Shown: in pieces, positions 13,240 to 19,682 of the stretch | Layout: each line of letters starts with the position of its first letter | Numbering within the stretch: position 1 is the stretch's first letter | IMG/VR virus record: IMGVR_UViG_3300032893_000154 | Coordinates: 1-39,259 of that record | DNA from: a virus | DNA length: 39,259 bases | Strand: one strand, 5' to 3' | Notes under the pieces: model-generated | Database searches by the model: none | Seen by the model: the letters and a program-made list of their open reading frames with translations, nothing else | Told to the model about the DNA's origin: nothing | Program-made: the position numbers and the translations under genes

Positions 13240-14735
13240 ATGTTAAGGTCGAAAAAGCTCTAAGCGACCCGCGTTGGCGTCTCAATAACCTTTACACGAT
13301 CATCGACAAAGAAGGGAAGCAGCGCCTTTTCAAGTTCAATTGGGCGCAAGCCGAGCTCTATGAAAATCTTTGGTATCGCAATATCATTCTGAAGGCGCGT
13401 CAGCTAGGCATCTCGACTTTTGTCTGCCTTTTCTTCTTGGACATCTGTCTTTTCAAACCTAATGTCGCAGCTGGCATCATCGCCCACACGCGCGAAGATG
13501 CGGAACATATGTTCAAGCGCATTAAGTTCGCGTATGATCACCTCCCAGAGGCTTTGAAGGCACTTCGCACGGCTACTGTCGATAGCGCAAGAGAGCTCGT
13601 TTTCAATAATCATTCTAGCCTCCGTGTAGGAACGTCTATGCGAAGCAGTACGCTCCAATATCTCCACATAAGTGAGTTTGGGAAGATATGCGCTCATTTT
13701 CCCGATAAGGCTCGTGAGATCATTACGGGCTCTTTGAATACTTTGGGCGCAAAGCAATACGTCTTCATTGAATCTACCGCAGAAGGCAAGGAGGGATACT
13801 TCTATGACCTCTGCCACCAAGCGGAATCGTCGCAGCTCAGCAAGAAGGATCTCTCGACGCTCGATTACAAATTCCATTTCTTCCCTTGGTTCAAATGCCC
13901 AGATTATGCGATCGACGAGAATATCACAATCCCAGACGAAACGGAAGAATATTTCCATAAGTTAGCCAGCCAATCGATTAAGCTTACGCGCCCGCAAAAA
14001 GCGTGGTATTATAAGAATTTACTTATCCAGAAAGACGACATGAAGCGCGAATATCCTTCGACGCCTCAAGAATCGTTTGAATCTGCAATTGACGGGAGCT
14101 TTTATGCAAAATGGATTAGAGAAGCCAGGGCGGAAGGGCGACTTGGCGTTGTCCCTTGGGATAGAGAAAGCCGTGTATCAGTTGCATTTGATCCAGGGTA
14201 TCTCGATTCGTGTGCAGTCGTATTCTGGCAATGCATTGGACAAGAGATTCACATTATCGACTATTATGAAAACAGCGGAGAGGGGCTCTCACATTATATC
14301 GGCGTTATCAAAGGCAAGCCCTATATCTACGACCAGTATTTCGGCCCGCACGACATCGAATCTCACCAATTTTCTACGGGTCTCTCTACTAAGGATGTTG
14401 CGGCATCTTTGGGCCTTAATTTCGTCACCCTTCGCACCCTCAAATTACGTCTGGAAGACGGCATCGAAGCTGTCCGGGGCATCTTCCCGCGTCTTTGGAT
14501 TGATGAGAAAAAGTGTTCGCGCCTAATTAAGTGTATTGAAAATTATCGAAAAGAGTTTGACGTTAATCACGGAATTTACAAAAGTAAGCCTGTGCACGAC
14601 GAATACTCTCACGGCGCAGACGCGCTGAGGTATGCAGCGATTGCCATCAAGACTCATATAGATAGCGCAAAGAGCGGAATATCGGATGACGAGGCAGACA
14701 AACTCTACAACAAGTTCCATCCCATCTTCAAGTAA
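13236..14735 (+). CDS. terL: Terminase large subunit (ATPase-nuclease)
   Basis: This 499-residue protein, in ATGA overlap with the methyltransferase, is the packaging motor. The ATPase half has a Walker A-like KARQLGIST (~residues 52-60) and a Walker B-like YLHISEFGK (~143-151), then FIESTAEG as coupling motif. The nuclease half has VAFDPGYLDSCAVVFW (~312), IYDQYFGPHD (~364) and a final HDEYSHGADALRYAA (~466) with the acidic residues expected for RNase H-like nucleases. Length is normal. It works with the portal at 19683 and TerS at 11010. Confidence 0.93.
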   Translation: MNVKVEKALSDPRWRLNNLYTIIDKEGKQRLFKFNWAQAELYENLWYRNIILKARQLGISTFVCLFFLDICLFKPNVAAGIIAHTREDAEHMFKRIKFAYDHLPEALKALRTATVDSARELVFNNHSSLRVGTSMRSSTLQYLHISEFGKICAHFPDKAREIITGSLNTLGAKQYVFIESTAEGKEGYFYDLCHQAESSQLSKKDLSTLDYKFHFFPWFKCPDYAIDENITIPDETEEYFHKLASQSIKLTRPQKAWYYKNLLIQKDDMKREYPSTPQESFESAIDGSFYAKWIREARAEGRLGVVPWDRESRVSVAFDPGYLDSCAVVFWQCIGQEIHIIDYYENSGEGLSHYIGVIKGKPYIYDQYFGPHDIESHQFSTGLSTKDVAASLGLNFVTLRTLKLRLEDGIEAVRGIFPRLWIDEKKCSRLIKCIENYRKEFDVNHGIYKSKPVHDEYSHGADALRYAAIAIKTHIDSAKSGISDDEADKLYNKFHPIFK

Positions 14736-14768
14736 CTGCGTCTCTAATCTAAGATTTACGGGGGCTGT

Positions 14769-15065
14769 CTGACCAACGTTGATCGAGACTTTGTTCAATT
14801 TTTCGTCAAAAGATTTACAGAACTTCACAAGGACAATGAACGCTATTCATGCATTAATCTAATTGCCGCTTTTGTAACTTGCTTTAGTATTATGAGTCCA
14901 GATGAACGAATTAAATGCGTAATAGCGCTTGACATGCTTATAAAAGACATTAGCCTGGAACGTTTTGAAGATGGCTTTGACTTTGCAAGCTTTATGAAGG
15001 AAAAAGCCGAAGAGCACAAGAATAAAGGAGATTTCGATTATGACGAGAATGTTGATAGTAAGTAG
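14769..15065 (+). CDS. Small protein with unusual start (CTG or internal ATG)
   Basis: The frame is open from 14748 to TAG 15063-15065 and reads like real protein throughout (DRDFVQFFVKRFTELHKDNE, then INLIAAFVTCFSIMSPDERI). There is no in-frame ATG, GTG or TTG before ATG 14892, which has no ribosome site and would cut the protein in half (57 residues). CTG 14769 follows a GGGGG run by about 4 bases. The start is therefore open: CTG 14769, ATG 14892, or a sequence error. It overlaps the next gene by 26 bp. Function unknown. Confidence 0.48.
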   Translation: MTNVDRDFVQFFVKRFTELHKDNERYSCINLIAAFVTCFSIMSPDERIKCVIALDMLIKDISLERFEDGFDFASFMKEKAEEHKNKGDFDYDENVDSK

Positions 15066-15339
15066 CGACACGCCGGAAGAAGACGTACAGGCAGCGTTTA
15101 CCATCGTTCGTGAGGCGCTTAAGGACGACAAGCTTGAGAAAATCACTTGGTATTCGAACTTCGCTCGAAGTATCGTCCGGTTTGATGAGCGAATATCTGC
15201 CATTGAAAACAATATCAAGACGTTTGTAGAAGCTTTCAATAAGTTTGGCATTGAGACTAGGGCTCAGTTCGAACAGATAAAGCGAATGGAAAAGTCTTTA
15301 ATGGATCTTACTAAGCCTTCAAAGGAGAAAAAAGCATGA
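15040..15339 (+). CDS. Hypothetical helical protein
   Basis: This 99-residue protein starts after AAAGGAG. After a short strand (MLIVSSDTPEEDVQAAF) it is mostly helical with a coiled-coil-like C-terminal half (DERISAIENNIKTFVEAFNK, QFEQIKRMEKSLMDL). It is coupled to the GroES-like gene by ATGA. Function unknown; a partner of that chaperonin is possible. Confidence 0.66.
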   Translation: MTRMLIVSSDTPEEDVQAAFTIVREALKDDKLEKITWYSNFARSIVRFDERISAIENNIKTFVEAFNKFGIETRAQFEQIKRMEKSLMDLTKPSKEKKA

Positions 15340-15620
15340 TTCAATCTTACGGCGAGCGAATCTTAGTGAGAATTGTCGAAAAAGAGGCTAAGAAAGGGCC
15401 TTTGATTTTGCATGATGAGAAAAAAGACTTTCAGATCGGACAAGTAGTATCGATCGGCGAAGGACTTCAATACGACGGCGAAGGCTTCTTTAACTCAATG
15501 CAGATCGATGATTACGTTTACACGCGAAGATATGCTGGTCTTCTCATCGAATACGATGGTATCGAGTATGTATCGCTCGATACTAAAGAGATTTTGGCCT
15601 ATAGCGAGGAGTTGAAGTAA
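15336..15620 (+). CDS. GroES-like co-chaperonin (Cpn10)
   Basis: This 94-residue protein has the Cpn10 plan: YGERILVRIVEKEA at the start (compare 'GDRVLV'), a mobile-loop region with GPLILHDE (~21-28) where GroES has a GGI-type triplet, then IGQVVSIGEG, a D-D-Y-V-Y strand, RYAGLLIEYDG and EYVSLDTKEILAY at the end. Phage co-chaperonins such as T4 gp31 replace host GroES to help GroEL fold a large capsid protein. No phage GroEL is seen, so it would act on host GroEL. It lies in a chain of small coupled genes, away from the capsid gene. Confidence 0.78.
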   Translation: MIQSYGERILVRIVEKEAKKGPLILHDEKKDFQIGQVVSIGEGLQYDGEGFFNSMQIDDYVYTRRYAGLLIEYDGIEYVSLDTKEILAYSEELK

Positions 15621-15802
15621 TGAAGGAACGGCGAAAACTAAGCCCAATGGAAAGGGTAATATCGAGTGGAATCAGCTTGCCGCTAGATCTTTTCGAACTT
15701 ATGGAAGACAAAAGGTGGCAATTGAAGCTTACAAGATCGGAGTTTATTCGATTGGCAATTAAATTATTCTTAGAAGATGTAGAATTAAGGAGTAAATCAT
15801 GA
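15620..15802 (+). CDS. Ribbon-helix-helix DNA-binding protein
   Basis: This 60-residue protein (TAATG overlap) fits the ribbon-helix-helix fold: a strand ISSGISLPLDLFE, then helix DLFELMEDKRW, and helix TRSEFIRLAIKLFLED. Such proteins bind DNA as dimers and often autoregulate. It is followed at ATGA by a small acidic partner-sized gene, as in antitoxin-like pairs, but no toxin motif is seen. Confidence 0.68.
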   Translation: MKERRKLSPMERVISSGISLPLDLFELMEDKRWQLKLTRSEFIRLAIKLFLEDVELRSKS

Positions 15803-15990
15803 GCGAAGTAATTGAAGTGAAAGTAAAAGTTTCCAATGATGAACAAAATTACAACAAGAAATTTATCTGTTATGAGCCAATTCGTCTTGCCAAAGACGAT
15901 CCGATTCTCCTTGGCATGGTCGAAGGTGCGATAAAAGACTTTAAAGGCGGCGTAGACGACGTTGATGTTATAATGAAGATGAAATGGTAG
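15799..15990 (+). CDS. Hypothetical small protein
   Basis: This 63-residue protein is coupled by ATGA to the ribbon-helix-helix gene. It has a strand-rich N-terminus (VIEVKVKVSNDE) and a helix (ILLGMVEGAIKDF). It could be a structural or regulatory partner; no family is recognised. Confidence 0.58.
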   Translation: MSEVIEVKVKVSNDEQNYNKKFICYEPIRLAKDDPILLGMVEGAIKDFKGGVDDVDVIMKMKW

Positions 15991-15997
15991 GAGAAGC

Positions 15998-16246
15998 GTG
16001 AAAGACATTTATTTTGCGGTTAAACGCATGACTATAAAACATGTTATGGATGACGCTGGAGAGTGTCGTGTTAGGTGGATTCACGAAATTACGTTGCTTC
16101 CACCTCTAATGAAAGATGGATGGGAAATCTACCTGCTGAATGGGTTTCAGCGTATAATGGAAATTGACATAGATCTTAAAATGGAGAAATGCGATGGCTG
16201 CCAATGCGCCCAATCCCCCAAGTCAAATCAACTCAGCCGGCGGTAG
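15998..16246 (+). CDS. Hypothetical protein with Cys-rich tail
   Basis: This 82-residue protein starts at GTG 15998 after GGAG. A mixed fold (YFAVKRMTIKHVMDDAGECR, LPPLMKDGWEIYLLNGFQ) is followed by a C-D-G-C-Q-C cluster whose frame runs into the next gene (53-bp overlap). The Cys tail may be a by-product of the overlap. Function unknown. Confidence 0.55.
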   Translation: MKDIYFAVKRMTIKHVMDDAGECRVRWIHEITLLPPLMKDGWEIYLLNGFQRIMEIDIDLKMEKCDGCQCAQSPKSNQLSRR

Positions 16247-16478
16247 TGGATCGCCATTTGCCGGAATCGGCCGTGTGGCTGTTCAAGATCCGCCTCGTCC
16301 TCGTCCTTTTCCTTGGCCCTATCCAGAAAGCGCCACGCAAGGCGCCGTCGGCGGGGCCGGAGGAATAGGGATGGTCCAAGTGTCGCTCCCCCCTTATTAT
16401 GGCCCTTTCAACATGTACTGGCCATACCAAGTGCCCCGATTGAATGGGCTGCCTAACCCAATTGTGAAGGCAAGATGA
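16194..16478 (+). CDS. Proline/glycine-rich low-complexity protein
   Basis: This 94-residue protein starts at ATG 16194 after GGAG. It is rich in Pro, Gly, Ala and aromatics (PPRPRPFPWPYPE, PPYYGPFNMYWPYQ), giving a disordered or extended chain. There is no transmembrane segment. Similar proline-rich chains occur in virion or host-contact proteins; the role here is unknown. Confidence 0.6.
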   Translation: MAANAPNPPSQINSAGGSGSPFAGIGRVAVQDPPRPRPFPWPYPESATQGAVGGAGGIGMVQVSLPPYYGPFNMYWPYQVPRLNGLPNPIVKAR

Positions 16479-16690
16479 TGGAATTCTGGGTTGCTATAAA
16501 ACGGCTGAGCGAAGGAAAGATGGTTAAAATGTCTGGATGGGAAGGAGATAAGCACCTTACTAATACTTCATTTAGAGATTGGTACCTAAACGATCCTGAA
16601 TCTCTTCATTGTTTTGAGCAAAAATGGGAATCTTACCCACCTAAAAGAAGAAGATATTCGATTAAGAAGGTAACGAAATGGACGCAATGA
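16475..16690 (+). CDS. Hypothetical small protein
   Basis: This 71-residue protein starts at the first or second ATG of ATGATG (16475 or 16478). It has a mixed fold with an aromatic cluster (FWVAIKRLSEGKMVKM, FRDWYLND) and a basic tail (PKRRRYSIKK). It resembles small phage proteins with an AIKxLxEGKxVxxxxW pattern that modify host functions, but I do not know its role. Confidence 0.6.
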   Translation: MMEFWVAIKRLSEGKMVKMSGWEGDKHLTNTSFRDWYLNDPESLHCFEQKWESYPPKRRRYSIKKVTKWTQ

Positions 16691-16878
16691 CCGCTGCAAG
16701 TTTAAGTTTTTGCCTACTCTTATTCATCGCCATGGGAATTGTAAATTGGAAAGTGCCCTTGTCGAACGTGGCGGCTTATGTCCTTTTAATCTTGTTCTAT
16801 GTGCCCTTGTCGATCGTGGCGGCTTATGTCCTTTTAATCTTGTTCTATGTGATTTTCAGATTAACGGGACTAGACTAA
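16678..16878 (+). CDS. Small membrane protein with duplicated transmembrane segment
   Basis: This 66-residue protein is almost all hydrophobic. An N-terminal helix (~8-22) is followed by two near-identical 16-residue units VPLS(N/I)VAAYVLLILFY (~26-57), encoded by a 48-bp tandem duplication at 16753-16848. The units read as two membrane helices. Holins and other lysis proteins can have this size and topology, but there is no specific evidence. It ends 7 bp before the tRNA. Confidence 0.6.
   Translation: MDAMTAASLSFCLLLFIAMGIVNWKVPLSNVAAYVLLILFYVPLSIVAAYVLLILFYVIFRLTGLD
16753..16848 (+). repeat. 48-bp in-frame tandem duplication
   Basis: Positions 16753-16800 and 16801-16848 differ at one base (GAACGTG versus GATCGTG). 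The unit is a multiple of three and duplicates a predicted membrane helix. The near-identity implies a recent duplication or slippage. Confidence 0.95.
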
Positions 16879-16885
16879 AGCTTAA

Positions 16886-16958
16886 TGGCCCATAGCTCAG
16901 CGGTAAGAGCGTCGCTCTGATACGGCGAAGGTCGATGGTTCAAATCCCTCTGGGCCAA
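16886..16958 (+). tRNA. tRNA-Ile (GAU anticodon)
   Basis: A complete cloverleaf of 73 nt: a perfect 7-bp acceptor stem (TGGCCCA/TGGGCCA), D arm GCTC/GAGC, anticodon stem TCGCT/GGCGA with loop CTGATAC (anticodon GAT), variable loop AGGTC, T loop TTCAAAT. The T stem has one mismatch (T936-C948 in local numbering 16936/16948). No CCA is encoded. It may support phage AUC decoding; no integrase is present, so it is not evidence of an attachment site. Confidence 0.9.
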
Positions 16959-17011
16959 TCATTTTCGTGACGTCAGACAAAAGAGTGAGAATTAACCGTT
17001 TAGGATAAATT

Positions 17012-17161
17012 ATGCCCCCAGGAATGGTCTCAACGCAAATTCCCCCTTCGCCCGTCCCAAGATCGCCTATGAGTCCTATATCTCAGACTCCCAGCACTAC
17101 GGGCCCAGCGCCTAGAATCCCAGTTCCTCCCGGAGTAACACCCCAATATTCAACACAATGA
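17012..17161 (+). CDS. 49-residue proline-rich protein
   Basis: Starts at ATG 17012 after AGGA and ends in an ATGA overlap with the lipoprotein gene. About a third of residues are Pro, with Ser and Thr (TQIPPSPVPRSPMSPI), so it should be extended. Similar in composition to the gene at 16194. Function unknown. Confidence 0.55.
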   Translation: MPPGMVSTQIPPSPVPRSPMSPISQTPSTTGPAPRIPVPPGVTPQYSTQ

Positions 17162-17331
17162 GGTCTATGAAATATTTACCGCTCTTTGCTATCATCATTT
17201 GCGCACATGGGTGCACCTTTTTCAAGAAAACAACGGAAGACGATGAGCTTTTCCATATCAGCGAAAAGGTGCTAGAGCACAAGGAAGGGATCGACATCAT
17301 CGTTCAGCCCATCCCACTGCCTAAGAAATAG
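17158..17331 (+). CDS. Small lipoprotein-like protein, possible outer spanin
   Basis: This 57-residue protein starts in the ATGA overlap. Residues 4-19 (MKYLPLFAIIICAHGC) look like a lipoprotein signal with a weak lipobox AHGC. The mature ~39 residues are short and polar with a C-terminal PIPLPKK. Small phage lipoproteins of this size include outer spanins (Rz1). Next to small membrane proteins at 17340 and 17534, it could be part of the lysis set. This is inference only. Confidence 0.55.
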   Translation: MRSMKYLPLFAIIICAHGCTFFKKTTEDDELFHISEKVLEHKEGIDIIVQPIPLPKK

Positions 17332-17339
17332 GAGATCTT

Positions 17340-17531
17340 ATGAAATGGCTTAAAGATCACGCAGATAGCGCAGTTGTGCTAGCAGCTCTTTTAAGTGGAA
17401 TGGTATGGATGAATGGCAAATTTACTGATATCGATCGCAGGTTTTCCAATCTTGAAAAAGATGTCGCAATAATCAAGACCGTCTTGATTATGAAGGAAAT
17501 ATTGCCCAGAGAACTTGCAACTCAGGAGTAA
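17340..17531 (+). CDS. Small membrane protein with coiled-coil tail
   Basis: This 63-residue protein starts after GGAG. A membrane helix (~10-25, SAVVLAALLSGMVW) is followed by a charged coiled coil (FTDIDRRFSNLEKDVAI). The pattern resembles the minus-strand proteins at 34712 and 21733. Holin, spanin or an exclusion protein are options; none is proven. Confidence 0.62.
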   Translation: MKWLKDHADSAVVLAALLSGMVWMNGKFTDIDRRFSNLEKDVAIIKTVLIMKEILPRELATQE

Positions 17532-17533
17532 CC

Positions 17534-17842
17534 ATGAATAAATTCATCTATTGTCTTGCATTTATGGTAGTGGCATTGATGTTATTCATTACTGTAGACG
17601 CCTATTGCCATTGGCACTTTGACGTCATTAATCCGGTGGAGCTTTACCAAATTGACAAGGAAAAGTATGAAAAAGAGCATCCGGGCGAACTTGGCTACAT
17701 GACCTACTACGAATGGCAAATCGACCAAGACGGCAAAGATAGAGCTCTTTGGAATGAAATTACACACCAGATCTGCGAATCTTTTGATCCTTGGTACGAA
17801 AGAACGCCAGCGGACGAAGTCAGGGAGCATGGGCAAGATTGA
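17534..17842 (+). CDS. Membrane-anchored protein
   Basis: This 102-residue protein starts after AGGAG. Residues ~4-22 form a clear hydrophobic anchor (FIYCLAFMVVALMLFITV), followed by a soluble domain rich in Trp, Tyr and acids (YYEWQIDQDGKD, ESFDPWYERTP). It is coupled to the next gene by TGATG. It may be an inner-membrane partner of the lysis or exclusion set. Function unknown. Confidence 0.62.
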   Translation: MNKFIYCLAFMVVALMLFITVDAYCHWHFDVINPVELYQIDKEKYEKEHPGELGYMTYYEWQIDQDGKDRALWNEITHQICESFDPWYERTPADEVREHGQD

Positions 17843-18072
17843 TGAATAAGATCGAAGAAATAGTTATTAACCCGTTAGAAGTTGAAATAATGGAATTAGT
17901 ACAGGAAGTCTTCATTAAGCATGGAATCGATTCAAGAAGAATGTCTGGGCTATTAATGAGAATGGTATTCGACTTGTATAAAGAGAATTCTAACAGAGAA
18001 GCTTATTATAGATTCTTAGATAAATGCAAAGATTATTGGCATGCTGATGAGAAACTGAAAAGGGAAAAATGA
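17842..18072 (+). CDS. Hypothetical helical protein
   Basis: This 76-residue protein starts at ATG 17842 within TGATG; the frame's earlier ATG 17791 lies inside the previous gene. It is helical (EVEIMELVQEVFIKHGI, SGLLMRMVFDLYKENS). Function unknown. Confidence 0.6.
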   Translation: MNKIEEIVINPLEVEIMELVQEVFIKHGIDSRRMSGLLMRMVFDLYKENSNREAYYRFLDKCKDYWHADEKLKREK

Positions 18073-18299
18073 TATCACCTGACGATTTATTCGATAGAGA
18101 AGACAAGATGTTTGCTTTTGCGGCAGAGATCTTTAAGTTTTGTCAAAGTCATAATAGAGAAGAAGATCCGCCTCTTCTTATGGCCTCTTTATCGACTCTT
18201 CTTTGTACAGTTTGTCAATACTACGACTTGTCAAAAGAGGGATTTTTGAAGCAAATGGAACGCACTTGGGATGCTTTAGAACTAAAAGAGAGCAAATGA
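18069..18299 (+). CDS. Hypothetical helical protein
   Basis: This 76-residue protein is coupled by ATGA. It is helical with a Cys-containing mid-part (MASLSTLLCTVCQYYDLSKE) and resembles its upstream neighbour in length and layout, so the two may be distant relatives. Function unknown. Confidence 0.6.
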   Translation: MISPDDLFDREDKMFAFAAEIFKFCQSHNREEDPPLLMASLSTLLCTVCQYYDLSKEGFLKQMERTWDALELKESK

Positions 18300-18493
18300 C
18301 CATCGACTGTATTTACTGTGATCCAAATTGTTTTGTAGTCTATGGATATTGTAAGGTGTGTGGTCGTATGTGCGCGCCTCCATTAATCACCTTAGAGAAA
18401 GTAAGTCCACAAGACGCAAAAGAACTTATCAGAAATTGGAACAAGAAGAAAGAAGATCCGGATCATTTATTATTTTCGGTTATAGAGCTATGA
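18296..18493 (+). CDS. Small Cys-pair protein
   Basis: This 65-residue protein starts in an ATGA overlap (the frame from 18203 is not credible). Its N-terminus has three Cys pairs or near-pairs (C-I-Y-C, C-K-V-C, R-M-C), a likely zinc site. A helix rich in K/E follows. Function unknown. Confidence 0.6.
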   Translation: MTIDCIYCDPNCFVVYGYCKVCGRMCAPPLITLEKVSPQDAKELIRNWNKKKEDPDHLLFSVIEL

Positions 18494-18618
18494 TCATCAA
18501 TTGCATTGGTTTCCCGCTGGGAGCGTTCGTTGGAGTAACAGAAGATGGTCGTATATTCATAGGCAAAAGAGATCCAATTACGAAAGAAGTGTTGGAAATT
18601 CATGAATATCAAAATTGA
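18490..18618 (+). CDS. 42-residue hypothetical protein
   Basis: Starts in an ATGA overlap. It reads as a small beta sheet (GFPLGAFVGVTEDGRIFIGK) with an acidic end. Function unknown. Confidence 0.5.
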   Translation: MIINCIGFPLGAFVGVTEDGRIFIGKRDPITKEVLEIHEYQN

Positions 18619-18636
18619 ATGCATATGCCCAGAAAA

Positions 18637-18685
18637 TCGACACATCTTGAAGATATGTCGAAAAAAGGCCAAAAAATCGACATAT
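18637..18685. promoter_or_regulatory. Three copies of TCGACAYAT (operator-like)
   Basis: TCGACACAT (18637-18645), its near-inverse ATATGTCGA (18653-18661) and TCGACATAT (18677-18685) lie within 49 bp, upstream of the gene at 18714. The first and third are 40 bp apart. A binding site for a dimeric regulator is possible. A 24-residue open frame (18619-18693) spans it and is not called. Confidence 0.4.
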
Positions 18686-18713
18686 CACTTTAAGGATAAT
18701 CAAGGAATGAATT

Positions 18714-18866
18714 ATGATTTATGAAAAGCGTAAAAGTGGCCTAAGATTCTGGGTATTTTTTGAATCTTCCGCTCATCCGTTATTGTTTTGCATTCATGCG
18801 AAAAAATTCCCCTATCTCTTTCTGTCAGTCTGTAATAAGAAGAATCAGGAATGGATTGATTTGTGA
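18714..18866 (+). CDS. 50-residue hypothetical protein
   Basis: Starts at ATG 18714 after AAGGAA and overlaps the next gene by 4 bp. It is aromatic-rich with strand-like pattern (LRFWVFFESSAHPLLFCIHA, FPYLFLSVC). It has no clear membrane helix. Function unknown. Confidence 0.5.
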   Translation: MIYEKRKSGLRFWVFFESSAHPLLFCIHAKKFPYLFLSVCNKKNQEWIDL

Positions 18867-19147
18867 TCTGGAAATCCCTACGCGAAGAATGGCCCTACTC
18901 AAACGATGAAGTATGGCTTCGTTGGACGACAGATGGGGTCAATTGGAATGAAAAGATTACGCACGAAAAGGACATCGATCGCGTCGAATGTCTTGGTATA
19001 GCCGAATGGCGAGAACTTGACCCTCCCGAATGGATGTCTGAGCCTCAAAAGATCCGTTTCCAGCAAATGAGAGAAGAGGGCGTAAGTTGGCAAAATCGCG
19101 TAAGTGCGATCAACAAGGAGGAATATGATGAAAAGAATCCGCTGTAA
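18863..19147 (+). CDS. Hypothetical protein
   Basis: This 94-residue protein starts at GTG 18863 in an overlap with the preceding gene. It is Trp-rich and compact (EEWPYSNDEVWLRWTTDGV, then VECLGIAEWRELDPPEWM). Function unknown. Confidence 0.6.
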   Translation: MIWKSLREEWPYSNDEVWLRWTTDGVNWNEKITHEKDIDRVECLGIAEWRELDPPEWMSEPQKIRFQQMREEGVSWQNRVSAINKEEYDEKNPL

Positions 19148-19391
19148 GTTTTGCCACGCAAAGCCACGGGTCCAATTCGCCGTTTCTTATGCTGGTCATG
19201 AGATGTGCCAAGATTGTAGATGGGAATACCAAACGATCTTTGAAGGGAAAGTCAGTAAGGAATTTGAATCTAAGAAAGGAAGGCCGATAGCGAAAGAACT
19301 CCAAGAATTCTTAGATGATTGGCCTAGGCGCATCCTTGAAAAGGAGAAAATGCTAAAAAGAATGCTTAAAGGGCCAATAGATGATATTTGA
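19128..19391 (+). CDS. Zinc-binding small protein
   Basis: This 87-residue protein starts at ATG 19128, six bases after AAGGAGG. It has two Cys pairs (C-K-F-C at ~6-9 and C-Q-D-C at ~29-32), a classic zinc ribbon, then a helical C-terminus (ELQEFLDDWPRRILEKEKML). It may bind nucleic acid. Its ribosome site lies in the previous gene's end. Confidence 0.66.
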   Translation: MKRIRCKFCHAKPRVQFAVSYAGHEMCQDCRWEYQTIFEGKVSKEFESKKGRPIAKELQEFLDDWPRRILEKEKMLKRMLKGPIDDI

Positions 19392-19620
19392 AGACCAAGA
19401 ACCTTACATCCCAAAGCCCAAGTACATCCGTGTAGGTAGCTATATAGCCACCATCGATAATGTACATGGCGTCGTTTCCGTTCGCACCAGTAATAAAGAA
19501 TATCCTTACCAGATCTGCATTACTTACAATGATACTCGGTGCGTAGTCCTTGATTGTGCCAGTAAACAAGAAAGCGAAGATGCTCTTAATAAGATAGCAA
19601 CCGAATTACAAGCAATCTAA
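19381..19620 (+). CDS. Hypothetical beta-rich protein
   Basis: This 79-residue protein reads as beta strands (KYIRVGSYIATIDNVHGVVS, EYPYQICITYNDTRCVVLD) closed by a helix (ESEDALNKIATELQ). It overlaps the zinc-binding gene by 11 bp and is the last gene of the tiny-gene cluster. Function unknown. Confidence 0.6.
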   Translation: MIFEDQEPYIPKPKYIRVGSYIATIDNVHGVVSVRTSNKEYPYQICITYNDTRCVVLDCASKQESEDALNKIATELQAI

Positions 19621-19626
19621 TTCTAG

Positions 19627-19655
19627 TGTTAAATTTCAAATCTAAAGTTTACAAT
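19627..19655 (+). promoter_or_regulatory. Weak candidate late promoter before portal
   Basis: TACAAT (19650-19655) resembles a -10 box, with TGTTAA 17 bases upstream as a poor -35. The 62-bp gap between 19620 and the portal is the largest break between the tiny-gene cluster and the virion operon. Confidence 0.3.
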
Positions 19656-19682
19656 GAGGCTAAACCATGTTAAGGAACCAGC

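Noticed and set aside
15620-15990. Toxin-antitoxin pair
   Set aside because: The ribbon-helix-helix protein could be an antitoxin, but the coupled partner shows no toxin motif.
16886-16958. tRNA gene as attachment site
   Set aside because: No integrase and no second copy of the tRNA 3' end in the window.
18619-18693. 24-codon frame between small genes
   Set aside because: No ribosome site and it coincides with the three TCGACAYAT copies; a regulatory role is likelier.
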